64,000 nt of DNA, taken from the NCBI RefSeq assembly GCF_003073045.1, contig NC_037593.1, forward strand, positions 6,315,525-6,379,524. Reading direction: 5' to 3'. This stretch comes from Pomacea canaliculata (taxonomy: Eukaryota > Mollusca > Gastropoda > Architaenioglossa > Ampullariidae). Under the pieces are notes generated by a model. That model did not search any database, was not told the origin of the DNA, and saw only the letters and a program-made list of their open reading frames with translations. The position numbers and the translations under genes are program-made. Numbering within the stretch: the first letter of the stretch is position 1; every line of letters begins with the position of its first letter. Shown in pieces: positions 1-13,270 of the stretch.

Positions 1-149
1 GCCAATTACTGCGGCTGTCAGTGTCATACAGGGATGGCCGGCCGGTCTTTGTTTTAATCAAGTGGTGTTTATAGGTTGTTTTGTTCGAACAAAGGAAAGA
101 GTGTGATAGTGTTTTGGATGTTTGTGGTGTGACTGGGTTTTTCCTTGAT

Positions 150-207
150 GGGAGCTCCTCCGAACCCCCGAGACCGACTCACGTCGAACCCCGGTTAAGA
201 ACTACTG
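150..207 (+). mobile_element. Right end of a hAT-like repeat (partial)
   Basis: A stretch rich in GAACCCC blocks ends in GGTTAAGAACTACTG. The same blocks, in the same order and orientation, occur at the right end of the complete short element at 62214-62394 (CCGAACCCC, GAGACCGACTCA, TCGAACCCCGGTTAAGAAC). The terminus resembles hAT-type inverted repeats (CAGTGGTTCTTAACC). The left end cannot be placed and may lie outside the window. Confidence 0.5.
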
Positions 208-1324
208 CTTTAAAGGAATAATCAAGGTTTGCAATAAGGCTGTGGCGACGGTCAAACGTTTCAAAAATATATTTAATTACAATTACAGAGCATGCGAGCA
301 ATACAGGAGAAATAAATGATTCGTTTCTCACTTAATTACCACTTATTAGCACTTTTTCGGCAGCCGACGTTTATACAAATTGAAAAAATCCAATGAAATC
401 GACACTTGTGTCTTTCCGCAGAGGAACTTGTATAGCGTCTCGAGATGGTCAAGCAGACGAGTCTGCTTGTGACGTCAGTCAAAGACGGACAGGAAGTGTG
501 TGAGGTCATTGCGAAGATTTGACTTCGTCATTGGTGGTGTCTCGTGAGTTTATTTTGGTTTTTACGCGAACTTTTCAAAGCACAGTTTTAAAAATTATAG
601 AAAACAGTCTGTTTCACTTCATAAGTCTTGGTTATATGTCATAGATCTGATGGTACATAAATGTCAATGTGGCAGCAGTGGCAGAGCAGACTGACAACCA
701 CAGCAGATAGGTGGTTGCAGGCAGCAGCAGAACTGGTAGACGTATACAAGTGTGTGCCGAGCACACTTTGAGAGCGTCGTCATTCTACTTGGAGTGCTCT
801 GCCCAAACATACTCAGACAACTCCCCCTTGACGCCTACAGGAAGTGACCTGCAATGACCTCACGACTGTATTTTCAATATGCTTGCGCCCCACTGACACG
901 AATTCTCACAGTGACCTTGTCTCTTATCTAGCCCATCGTCTGGACATTATTTTCACGCTCACGCGGATGAATGCTTATTAAAAAGAATATTTATTGAAGT
1001 CCGCATATACAGATTAAAGAAAACTATTCTGGATCACTGACAGATGGGGTATTCGTTTGTTTGTTCTTTATTACGTTTGTAAAACATTTTCTTCGCTGTA
1101 TTCGTCTGTTAACTTGCACGTAGCCCACTATGACCTTGATTCCAACCAATCGCAGCTCGTCTGACTGGTATGCAAATGAGGGCTCTGTGAGTCGCACATG
1201 CCGCTGTCGACTCAGCTTGAGTTGACGTTGTCTACAAATTCCTTGTGTACTGAACTTTCTCGAACAGTGTGCATAGGCTAGGCAACACATAACTCCAAAC
1301 TCAGAGACTCTGTATATCACTGAA
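208..1324 (+). other. Upstream / 5' leader region of WSB1
   Basis: There is no convincing coding sequence here. It precedes the first WSB1 coding exon and should contain the promoter and 5' UTR. I see no clear TATA box and cannot place the transcription start. The 98-codon antisense ORF at 1024-1320 has no recognisable domain. Confidence 0.4.
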
Positions 1325-4300
1325 ATGAATAAAGCAAGTTTTCAGTTTGTACATCCCGAGGAACTTCGTAAGTATTTCCGAAGTGGCAACTGTTGACTGT
1401 TTTTAATTAAAATGTCCATTAACTGGGTCATGGGCATACTAATGGTGATTAGCTCGTAATTGTAATAGTGAACTTAGTTATTTTGTAAAAATAAAACCTG
1501 CGGTTTGAATAGTTATATTCACGGCAACGTCAGCTTTGCTAGTTTAACTCTTTCAAGTGAGGCGCCTTGCAGAGGTTATATACGCCTTATAATTTGTTTT
1601 TGCGTTTTAAATTTTTTTTCCTGTACACTTTCGTTTGTTCTCCTAACCCCTTGAGCAAGTTAAGGAGTTTATCTTTTGATTTTTGGAAATGGTTTAATAG
1701 TGAGAAAAAGCAAAGTGCATTGTATACTCTAAATTTTACAAGTAATGCTGCGCAGAGAAAAAACCCCAAAACATTCACACTCTAAATCACCATCGTTATA
1801 GCATAACTTTCAAGATTAACAGATACCACTACGCTTTACAAGCTTCATTTTTTTTTCTCTTGCATTTTAGTTTCTCTGTCCATTATGCTGTTATATATGG
1901 TATATAGCTTTATAGCAAAAAATGATTTGTCATTATACATATCTGGGTCCTGCTATGTTTGACTGCCTCTAAAGTTAATTTAAAATTGCCGATTTTATTG
2001 TTTTTGTTTACAGCCAGACTTGTTGAGCTGGAACAATTGGACCATGTAACTGTGTGTCAGAACTTGCCTGTCAGTGCACGACGAAGTGGCCACAAAACTG
2101 GCTGTGAGAGTTGGAAATGTGCATGGGCTCCAGATCGATCATATTTAGCTTGGTCAGCTGGTCACAGCTTAGTCCATTTGCTGCCATGGGATGTTGAAAA
2201 GCAAAAAAAGTAAGAATTTCTTCCTTTAAATGACTCCTCCAGAATGGGGCTGTCTTCTGGAAAATGCTTAGTATAATTCAAATATAGATATTAACATCTG
2301 CTTTTAAAAAAAAGAAAGAAAATTGGCTATAATTTTGTATTGTTCATTGATATCAGTATGTAATTAAGCTGAAAGTCTCATTTGTTTAGGATTAGTAACA
2401 GTTTTTCCTATGATGAACAGAGAGGAGCCTTCCTATCCACAAAAGAAAAAAAAAATCAGACATATCGGTGAAGTAGGGCTATCATAAGGGTTTATAGTCC
2501 TATAAAATTCACAGCTCTCTTGTATGGTGGCATGCTTAAGTGAAGGAAGCATGAGAATGCATGCATAGGTGAAACAGTCTCTGGTATTTGTTACTGACCA
2601 TATATTATCAAATCACTAAATAAAAGTGGTCTGTTCATTTATAGGCACAACCCTAATCATATGGATGGTTTGCAAGGGCGAAATTATCATGTGATTGATA
2701 CTGGAGAGTTGGTGCATTCAGTAGCATTTGGAATTACATCAAACACAGTCAAAAAGCAGCGATGGATGTATCAAAATTTGACCAGCACAGTGGTGCTTGC
2801 AACAGGACACAAATCAGGTCGTATTAAGCTGTGGAACTGTGAAACTGGTAGGTTTTAGGTAAATTAACTACAGAATATAGATAATACATTTTTTTGGTCA
2901 TTTCTTTGCTTCCATTTATTTAAATTTTTGCTTTTTCCTTCGCCAACTTTTGAAGACACGACTTTTAATCAAAATTTATTATCCTGATATTACCTTAACC
3001 TAGAATTAATTAATTTTTGTCAGCACAGGAATAAAAGAGCATTTATAAAATGAACATTACATAATGATAAGACAATATTTTATTTTCTACAGCGTATGCT
3101 TTAAATTTTGTCAAGTTTTGCGGCTAGAAATGTTGTATACCTCCTCCCCCCACCTTTGCACAGCTGGCATAATAGACACATGTCCCTGTGTAACTCTGTT
3201 CCACTGGAAGTTGAGATTCTTTTGTAAGAGCATGTCTGTTGTATCATGCTGTTTGCTCATGATCAGACTGTGGGGAATAGACATCTGTTTGCAGGACTTC
3301 ATTTTCAGAGGCCTTTAATCTACTTGTGTTTTTCCATAACGTGCTTTAGCTAATTGAGTAAGAGGGGTGGGGGTAATCTGTTTGAAACTGCTGTGTATTC
3401 TTTTGCTTTACATATTAAGCTTATTTCATAGTTTGCCTTCGTTAATATGACAAATTGTCCAAACCAGTATCACAAGTGGTTAGAAAAAAAAAAATCACAT
3501 GAAATTTCATGAAAAGCAACTAGAAAATTACTGTAGGATATAACGTACTTTTAATATATTAAATATGAGAGCTTTGTCTTTATACTACTTTTGCACTATT
3601 TCTTTCAAATAATTTGAATGTCTTGTCAGTCTGTTCCCCATCCTTACTGTTGAGTTTTATTCCTCATTGGTACGGGAAAGCTTTCTCATACAGCCAGACC
3701 TTTTAAGTGCATGTTTTGTTCCAGGGTCACTACTGTTGGAACTTATTGATCATAAAGATGTGGTTCGTGACATGCATTTTGCAACCGATGACAGTCTGCG
3801 CCTTGTCTCAGCTTCACTGGATGGCTACATCAAATTGTGGGAATTTGATGAAAAAGGAGACTGCAATTTATATCGCTCTTTAAAATCCAACACAAAACAT
3901 GTATTTGGTTGCAGATGGTCTCCAAACATGAAGTTTATTGCTGCTGTTGGGAGCACGAAAGTGGTTAGTATTTAAAATAGAAAAATATTTAGCAAAAAAT
4001 AATTCCTTTTTATTTTAAAAAAAAGGTTGTCATTAGGCAGGGGCTATCGCCCATGGTGGATACAGAAACCCGCTAAACCCCTTTAAAAACATCGTGTTTT
4101 CCAACTGCTTTTTTGGTACATTATACCTCAGTTTTGTTGTGAGGAAAATAGATAAAATTAAAGATTGGACTTTTCACCGTCATATTTTGTATTTTATTTT
4201 TGGGTCTTAATGTTTGTGTGGTGAAGACAAAAGCAGACTACTACCTTAGACATTTGCTTGTTTTCTGACGGTGTCCAATTTTGACAAAGTGAAAACAGTA

Positions 4301-7300
4301 TTAATAATAAGTGGGACTTTATAAAGCCCGGACTCCTTGCTCATTGCAGTACCACTTGAAAATTCCAGGCTGTGTGCCAATTTTACGGATCAGAAATTGA
4401 GAATTACATCTGATAAAAAGCAGAACGATCACGCTTTTATGGGGGGGGGGGGCGAGGATTATAATCTTTGTTTTTAAGAGCTAGGATAACCAAAATTTTA
4501 ATTTGAAAAATATAGTAAACTTTGATTTACGTCCATGAAAAACTGTTAAAAATAACATTCAAGTGTCAGGTATGTCTGGAAGATTCTTTTTTCACTAAGT
4601 GAATCAGTACCTAGAACTTATTTGTGATGATGCCTCTCATCAGCCATTCAAATAAAAGTAACTTTGAAGTCACGCCACACTGCTAGTTCAGCATGGCTGA
4701 GAATGCCGGGCCAAGCCAGAGATCGCTATATATAGATTTATGCCTGAGCGATAAGTTTGCTAGTATGGACAGCATTTTTGAAAAATGTAAACATATTCTC
4801 GGTAAATAACGTCGATCTTGCAAAATGGTCAGTTACTTCCACCATAATTGCAGTTTTTGCAAATAAATGTGTTTCTTTTTATTTTATAAGCTTGAGAAAT
4901 ATATGCCACACCACAGGATTAGGTTTATTTCTTCTTGACCATGGACATACCAGAACGAATGCTTTATTTCATTTTATTTTTTTTTATGTTTTTTTTTTTT
5001 TTAAAGCTAATATTATGAGCTTGGTAGTTGCATATACAGTAGAAGATGACTTCATGTAACATTGTGTGCAATAGTTTTGACACATTTGTAAAAACCCTAT
5101 GTTATTTAGTGACTATTGTCACTGAAAGGGATTTGTTTTTAAAGCAGATAGTCTGCTGTAGGTTTTTACTGGAGAGTTTTGCATTATTCCAGGCATGATG
5201 CACTCTTATTTGAGGCATAGATGGTTTGTAGGTTTATATTTTTTTTTGATTTACTAAATCTAAAAATGTTGCTGTTCTTAAATGATCTTTAGAACTGTCG
5301 ATAAGTAAGCCTGATTAATATTTTGAGTTTTTATGATTTAACACACATGATCAGTTTTTAGTTGAAGGGCCCACTTAAAGTTAAAAGACTTGTACGTTAC
5401 TTCTTTTAAAAATTATTTCAAGCCAAAATTTTTTATAGCCATATAATTAACTCTAATTCTAACTTGTATATTTAACAGTGGGATAAAAATTCATACCTGG
5501 ACATGATATTGAGTCACCTCTTAGTCGAATGTATGCATACCAATATTGTTTTGAATTTCATTTTAATTTCTCTTCCTGCACTTTTGAATGAATGTCCTTA
5601 TATAATAGATTACAACCTTCAAATAGTTTTATATACCCCTTAACAATCTTGCAAATTTTTTGTAGCTGTATCTTTTGTAGTTTACCGGTATTTTAACAAA
5701 AAGTTAATTCCTATGTTTTACACCTAATAGATTAGAAAATATCAAACTTTGTGGCTACAGATAGAAACACACTTTGGGACACTACTGACTGTTTACCCAG
5801 GAAGAAATAAGTACAAAGTATTTGCTGCTGTCTGTAGATTTTATGATTTTGGATATGTGATAGTTCATTACTTATTGTTTTTGAAGCCTCAAATATGCTT
5901 TTATATATTTTGGATCATGTATTTAAGGTTAACTAATACTCCTGAGTTGTGGATTTTGTTTGAACTAGGAACAACCTAGAGTTGCAAATATTGTCATTGT
6001 TACCTTCACTTGCCATTAAAATAGCAAGCTTACAAAGTTGGGAAAAAAGTTATCAAAATATGCTGAAAGCACAACTCACATCTTTGAAGTAGTTTATCTC
6101 TGCTCCTAGAAATGATATAACTTTTTGTTTTGTTTTGCTAAAACACATCACAGAAAACTTGTTTATATATTTTGAATTTGACATTAAATTATTTAAAATG
6201 CTCATTTTTATTTTTTTTTTTTTTTTAATCTTGCAGGTGCTTTTGTTCAGTGTAGAAGGACGTGATTGTCCCAAACAGATGGCGTCTGGAAGAGGACACA
6301 CCATGATGTCGTAGCTGTGACTTTCATCGGGATGGTGCTTTGCTTGCAACAGCTTTTGTGATACAGAGTCATTGTATGGACATTCACACACGCACAATGC
6401 TTTTAGAACTTGGTGAGCATTCTGGATTTTATAACATGTATTACCTTTAAGTTACTAAATCCATAAATGAGAGCACCATTTAGTTCAGAGAGAAGGGTGT
6501 CTTCAGTCAGTTAACACTATCACCTTTTCCTATTTAGTCACTTGCATCAAGTCCACGACCAATCTATGCTGGGGGAAGCCAATGACCACTATGTGCGGGG
6601 AGTTGCTTTTGCTCCTGATGCTTGAGAATAGCCTCTGTGTCTATGATGGGTAAGTTTGCCTTATGCACTAAACTGTTTCTGCAGTGAATCTGATTATGTT
6701 TAAATAATTATTCAGTTAATGCCATTGTTAAAGATAACCACCTTTCTCATTCAACAGAAAGACAAAACAAGTATTCACCATTTCATTTTTGGCATAGTAA
6801 ATACATTTGTGTGTGTGGTTTTTTTAAAAAATGTTAAATGGATATGTGCAGCATTTTAAAGTAGAACTTCATGTAGTCTTTTGTTAAATCCTCTTCCTTT
6901 TCCTCTGTTCCCCTCTCTGCTTTTTTGTTTTCTTAAATTTTAATCCCCTTAAGTACAAAAATGTAGCTTGATCTGAAAACAATTATGCTCCTATGGCAGG
7001 TATGTTGTTCGACTTCTGGCATCTGAGAAATACTTGCTGATCCTCAAGCTGTGTCAGAGATTGAAGTGGGACTGTGCTGTGCATTTTCTGTGATGGACAG
7101 CAGCTGGCTGTAGGGGTAGGTGTACTGATTATCAGTTTCAAGTGTACCCTGTATCTTGCGAACACATCCTTGTTTCTAGGCTTGTTCTCTCTTTGCATTT
7201 ACTTTCCCCATTATAAACTATATTTTTTGTCTACATTGTGTGCTCTCATTTCAGCCTAGCTTATTTGTGACTGATCATTAAAGGAAGTTAACATATATTG

Positions 7301-10300
7301 ATTTCAATTATAGTTTTACAATTTTGAGATATTTAAAATGCTCGGCTTACTTATGATTATCAATTCTAAACGGAAATTTTTGCTGATGCTGTTAACCTTC
7401 ACATGCTTATTTACTGCTACCTGCAACTAATACAGGAAAATAAATCCTTCTCTTTTTCAGCTGACGTATCAGTAGGATGAATTAATTATAATAAAAAAAA
7501 AAAAAAATAAACAGTGGAATCAGTTTCCTTCTGGTTTTATCCCGATGGTTTATAATATTAATGGAGTGTAGAAAATTGATAAAGAGAAATGTAACAGCTA
7601 AAGAAACTTGATAGTTTATATATCTATAGTTGATTAGAGTGGGCCAGGGGTGTAATTCAGTGTTAACATGCACAGGGTAAAGGACTGCTCTCTACACCAT
7701 AAAATAGGTTAGAAGATTGAGCTCCTTGCTTTGCTTTTTTAAATTCAGAAAGATTTAAACATTGCCACTGAAACCAAAAAGAAAATTAGATGGAACTTTC
7801 AAGTAACTCTGTTCCCTGACCCTCCCTTTGTGCAGCTCATAAATAAAGTAAGAACGCTTGTCAGAAGTAGTACAGCCATGGATGTGTATAGGTGGATTGC
7901 TGTCTGTCTGCCAAGACCAACGCTCAGCTCTTGCGAAGTGATTCGCTGTTAGTCTCGGCGAGCCTGAACAAAGAATGTGAATAAATCGGAAGCTTTGTTG
8001 TCTCATGCCTTGTTTTAGCAGTTAACTGGAAAAAAAATCGTCTGCCAGCAGTCCAGGGATATTAGTTCAGGGTACAGTTTAGACATTTATAACTGAATAG
8101 TACAAATCTGTATTTTCTCTCACCAGTAAGGTTCATGCCTCTGTTTATTACTATCTTCTGTTTAGGAGTGAAAGATTTTCTTGAGTTCAAAATAATTTTT
8201 ACTGATATTTGGAGATTTAATCCATTGGATTGTGCAGACAAATTAGAGGTGTCAGTATTTATGTAAAAACTTTCATGAGCACTCAACATTAGGTACAGGC
8301 ATTGCATTTATATTCTAATACACAGACAAGCTTTGGTCACCTTAAAAAAAATTGAATTTTTTATTAACCTTTTGTTAAGTTTGCAAGTTTGCAGTTTATT
8401 AAACATATTCCTTTTTCTGGTTAAATACGCTTTTCTCAGCTTAAAAATAGCTGACGTGTCACAACATAGGTATCTGTTTAAACACTTGTAAAAAACATTT
8501 CCTAGACTGGTGGCATGTGGAGAGCATTTCTTGATGCCTTCGCTTCAGGTGGTTTTGAAAGGCATGGGTAGCAATATTTAAAAAGAGAAAGACTATCATT
8601 GGTCTGGGAAAAACAGTTTAGTCAGTCTTTTTGAGTGTCCCTGAATATTTCCGAAGAAAATATAAATTAAAAAAGAAATTGCAAGCAAACAAAGCAGCAT
8701 ACAATGTATGCACTGTTGCATTGTAGCTTCTTGTTAGTAGTGACTGCTTTATTTCTAATTTTAAAACATGGATCTCTTAAGATGAAAGTTATTGCAGCAC
8801 AACTTTGTAAAACAAAAAAACAAACAAACAAAAAAAGAAATCTGAAACTTCAAAATTTTATACGAAAAATCTTATCACATTTATCATATTTAAAAACCTC
8901 CATCAGTTTTAAATGAGAGTCAGAAACCCCTAGCATTATGTAGATTGGTAGAAAGTTCAGGTAGAGGATAGTGCAGCTACTTGGTCTTTTGTTTTATGAC
9001 ATCTAGTCGATATATACCCGTAATTTACACGGGGAATGACATTTATGGTTTTGATAGTGTAGGACAGGTTTCTGCCTTTTCTAAAGGCATAACATTGAGA
9101 AACAGGTCAAGGACATTATTGGTTAGAGATGCAATACTAGGGGATTGTGTAACAGTGTGTGGGCATTGAAAAAGGCAGCCAGCAAAAAGTCTTTGTGCAA
9201 AAATATGAGGATGTGCAAGTTCTGTAAAGCTGCTTGCGATTATAGTTGAAAATAGAGTGAAATATTACAAGTAGTGTGTGAGATGGCAGTTCCTATTTTC
9301 ATGCATGAATTATGTAAGGTTAGGAATTTCATTTGGGGTTTTTGCTATTAAAACAAGACTATTGTAGAGGTTTGCTATTTTTGTGTACGGGTTGAAGACA
9401 AGTGGAAGCTAAAAAAAAAAGGCACAAAAGTGCTCATGAGAGATTTTTTTTCATGTCTTAATTTTTATATGCTTTATATGCTTGCAAGCACTTGACTAGA
9501 TGTTAAGAATTTTTTTCTTAAACAAGACATCTTCAAGAGACTTATTTAAAGCAGCCATAAATCTATCTGAATCCATGCACACATTTACATTCATGTCACT
9601 CTTCAGACTCTTGGTGAACTGTAGCAAGCAAAGGTCACTAAACTTTTGAGTTCAGGTCTCAGATGGGCTGGTTTATGATATATACACTGCCAGTGCATTG
9701 TCACTCATTCTTACTGTAACAAGTTTAAGTATATGGTGTGTGTTAACACATCCAATTTCACTTAAGCTTTAAAATCAAAATCAAGTACTCCATTTTTTTA
9801 TTTTTTTTTTTATTTTTTTTTTTTATCACAATACCAAGTGTCTTATCAGTGGAAAAGTTAAAAATAAAATGCATAGAATAGATATGGTCGGTTTAAAAGG
9901 TTTATAACCTGTAGGAGATTTGAGAAAGGGTGATGATGCTGTTGAATTTAGGTACCTTTGTGCTACCTTTTAAACAAATTTGTCATATTTGATACTGCTT
10001 GTTTAAAAGAAATTAAGGAAAAACGGATATAAAAAGTAAACAATCATAGATCGCTTTGAAACAGTGGTTTTATTCTGCCCGAGACGACCTTTGGTCAGAG
10101 AACTGGATAGTTCCAATTCCATTATGGTCTGTTGACATTGACCTGATGATCTCACCATGCAGTAGGGAGCTGACTTCTAGTCACAGCGGCATGATCCATA
10201 TGTGAGCATTTCAGTGTCATGGCTCAGACATTTTCTGTGCTTGTTTCCCAGTTTGCACTTAGTTTGAGTGTAGTGCATGCTGTTGACAGAATAGCATTGA

Positions 10301-11399
10301 ATGGTGAAAAGCTGTTACATGAGTATGGTAAACGTTTGAAAGAGAACTGTTATTATACAAAAACATTAAATTTTAAGAAAAACCATTCAAATGCTAAGCA
10401 CAAGTTTCCTGTCAGACATTAAAATAAGAAGGGAAATATAGTATCATCAAAACGAGCTCATTTTTGTTTTGTTTTCATGATTATATCATCTAGCGTGAGA
10501 TACTATAAATTCATTTTATCCTCTTTTCTTTCAACCATTGGTTTATGGGCACATTTTGCCCATTTTCATCATGTTATTGGAACCTGCTAATTTCTTCGCA
10601 GTTGACATTGTCAAGACGCTGGCAAGAGTGACGTGCCCATATTCTGCTGCAGCCAGAAAGCCAAAAACTTTCTGCGCCTGCTGTAACTCTTGTTGCTAGT
10701 CAGTAGGGTCTCCAGGTTTGTTGGCCAACATCTAAGACATTGCTTTAAAATTAAATTAATGTGGATATCTGTAAAAATTTATAGAGTAGTCAATCTTTAT
10801 TCTTGAATCTTGTGATTTGTTTTCCTTATACTTGCCATCAGTTACATGCTAAGTGGGTAACTAGCCCATACTCAGATTTTGATACTGGACAACACAGAAA
10901 TAGTTGAAACCAATTATTGTGCAGTAGATGGATCTCAACACATTTATGTACAGATTCTTAAACATCACAGATGCTGTGTTATACCCAAAATAGTACTAAT
11001 AGTAATTACTGTAAAAGTGCAAGCTGTTATGTTTACCAAGTCAGTCAATTTTCCAGAGATTTAAAAATAAAAACAAGCTATGAATGCCTTAAGATCCATC
11101 TACTATACTATATGGTATATCTCTAAATAGCAGTGGTAGGTAACATTTATTAAAAAGGCATTGTTGACTGACTAATTGTGCTGATAACTCCTTGTAAATG
11201 ACTGAAAGGAGTATTTTCTTCTTTTTTTTGTAGAAACAGCAGTGGATCATTGACAGTTCTAGCCTCTCCTTCAGAACCTGAAAGCCTTATGCACCTTTGC
11301 AGAATAACTTTGCGGCGCTCTTTGCCTACACAAAGTGTTGTACACTTGCCATTGCCAAACATTCTGTGCAGATACCTCACGTATGAATTGAGTGACTGA
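1325..11399 (+). CDS. WSB1: WSB1-like WD-repeat and SOCS-box protein (spliced, exons 5-7 frame-broken)
   Basis: Substrate-recognition subunit of an Elongin B/C-Cullin E3 ubiquitin ligase, by family knowledge. Exons inferred from splice sites and phase: 1325-1367, 2014-2209, 2645-2847, 3725-3963, 6237-6412, 6538-6649, 7000-7115 and 11234-11399. Exons 1-4 join in matching phases (681 nt). WD40 signatures include CAWAPDRSYLAWSAGH, VLATGHKSGRIKLWN and SLDGYIKLWEF, and the order matches vertebrate WSB1. The last exon encodes the SOCS box (LMHLCRITLRRSLPTQ) and stops at 11397-11399. Summed exons give 1251 nt, close to the roughly 420-residue family length. Exons 5-7 need several 1-base shifts to keep WD40 homology. 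The splice into the SOCS exon across a 4.1-kb intron is out of phase as drawn, so a junction error or missed exon is possible. WSB2 is an alternative name. The gene is convergent with the phospholipase gene. Confidence 0.87.
6237..7115 (+). other. WSB1: WSB1 exons 5-7 with multiple frame breaks
   Basis: Acceptors and donors are present (CAG|GTGC at 6237, G|GTGAGC after 6412, TAG|TCAC at 6538, G|GTAAG after 6649, CAG|GTAT at 7000, G|GTAGG after 7115). WD40 homology survives only by changing frame. Exon 5 has HHDVVAVTF in one frame, then HRDGALLATA in the next. Exon 6 has SSPRPIYAGG, then ANDHYVRGVAFAPD, then LRIASVS, each in a new frame. Exon 7 switches frame between RFWHLRN, the following ADPQAVSEIEVGLCCAF block and GQQLAVG. 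The residues are conserved but the frames are not. This fits either local consensus error or recent loss of function. Confidence 0.75.
7116..11233 (+). other. Last WSB1 intron (about 4.1 kb)
   Basis: AT-rich, with poly-T runs at 9790-9825 and no ORF resembling a known domain. A short GC-richer patch at 10600-10700 follows a possible CAG acceptor but encodes nothing recognisable. I see no second gene. Confidence 0.5.
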
Positions 11400-13240
11400 A
11401 AGAGCTGAAGAAGTAGGTATCTTCTGTGTATTGCTGTCTTTTATTATCTTGGCAAGCTCATCTTTTATTTTTATTTCTTTGTCACATTTAAATCAAGAGT
11501 TTTGGTTGCTTTAAATCAAAACAAACATGTTGTGGAGAAGGGTGGTACAAGAACATACTCAAGCAGTAGGGAAGTATCAACCAGTTTAAAGCTTAATCTC
11601 CCTTCTACCAATGAAAAATCCACTTTGTTTTGTAAATTATTTGCAACTAGCTATGACATCATTGTTGTTAACATTGATAAGGATAAAGATGATGGAAATA
11701 GTAAGTCATCTTACGTCTGCCTTTACATTGATGTTGTCTGCTAGAGCTAGCATCTTCATGAAAGATTTCTGCAATTATTTGAAACATAAGGCTTTCTTTT
11801 GTTGATTTGAGCATAATGTAAAGGTTTTCAAAAATGTATGAGATAATAAATTTTTTTGCTCCCCACCAGGAAATTTAGGAAGTACTTGCTGCTGTGTGAT
11901 ACATGGATGGTGCAGATAAAAGTGGAGGATCCTGACTCTGGCCATAGGGAAAGGCCTTTTAAAGGGAGGGGAAGAGGGTACTATATGTGTTATACGATCT
12001 GAGACCAGGTGGAGCAAGCATCAAGAGAATCTCACAAACTGCTGTTGTGTGGAAAATACAAAAGTCCCTGAAAAGGACTGGACTTAGAGCATAAGATTTG
12101 GAAGTCCAGAATTTCAAGATGGGATAAATTTACCATGCATCTTTTTTTCCACATTTAAAGCTTGCTTGTTTTAAAATTCATGACATTTTAGTGGGAAACA
12201 TTTTAAGAGCACTAAAGGACTGGAGAACTCTATTTTGATTAGAAACATATCTGTTGGATGACAATGAAAAAGGAGGACTAGTCAGTTGACATTTGTTCAG
12301 TTGGACAGAGGTGATGTTGAAAGATGACAATGAAAAAGTTTATCAGACTTGAGGACTAGTCTTATGGAGGGGAAGCTGCTGTTTTTTGAATGAACTTCTT
12401 ACCCTCTCTAATTTTTTTTTTTTTCCTTTGCAGAGCAATAATTTTACCTTTGCTAAGTATGGTATTACTGGTTGAGTTGAGGCACACACTTGATGACTGT
12501 TGCTGTATGTTGGGAGCACATCCCTCATCCATAGGGGGATATCATGCTTTTTGATACACTATTATCAGATTGTGAGAGTACTTCAAATATAAATTCATAA
12601 GCACTATTTTTAGTGTTATGACAGTCCTTTTAGTTGGAGGAGCTCTATTAGAATTTCCAATCAGCTGTCCTAAAGCATGATGATGCTCAAAGATGCCACA
12701 GCTACCTGAGGTTGTATTCCAATACCTCTTATTTTCCTGAGTTTGAATAGAGCAGGATAATAATAACCAAGATGGTATTTTTGGTCGAAGGATCTGAGTT
12801 TGTATTGGACACATGAAATTTCTCTCATTTTACAAAACCATATCTTGCCATCATGTGGCCTTAAGGGCCTAGCATAGAACTATAACCATTTTTGTATTTG
12901 ACCACAGCATTCACAAACTTGGAGGCCTTCATTATGTGCAGATTCTAAAAAGTAACCACAACCCTGCCAGATTACATTTTGCAAAAAATTAAAACCATGT
13001 ATTACGATATTAAGAAAATATTAGGAGAGCAACCCCCCCAAGAATATTTTTGGTGATCAGGTCTGTATCATTTTGGTGCCACTGAGATTACAATGGTATG
13101 TGAGTCTCTTGCTTAGAACTTTAGTTGCTGTAGCAACTTTTTGGTCTTTTAATGCTTCCACGCATGGTTTTGCATACATGTTTGCTGTATCAAAGTTTGA
13201 CTTTGGGCTAATGCAGTGTATTAGTGAATAGCATTTACAC

Positions 13241-13270
13241 ATTATTATTTATTATTATTATTATTTTTTT
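13241..13270. repeat. (TTA)n microsatellite
   Basis: Near-uninterrupted TTA/TTTA run ending in a T tract. Simple repeat in the convergent spacer. Confidence 0.85.

Noticed and set aside
10600..10700. Extra WSB1 exon in the last intron
   Set aside because: A CAG precedes it, but the translation has no WD40 similarity and soon meets a stop.
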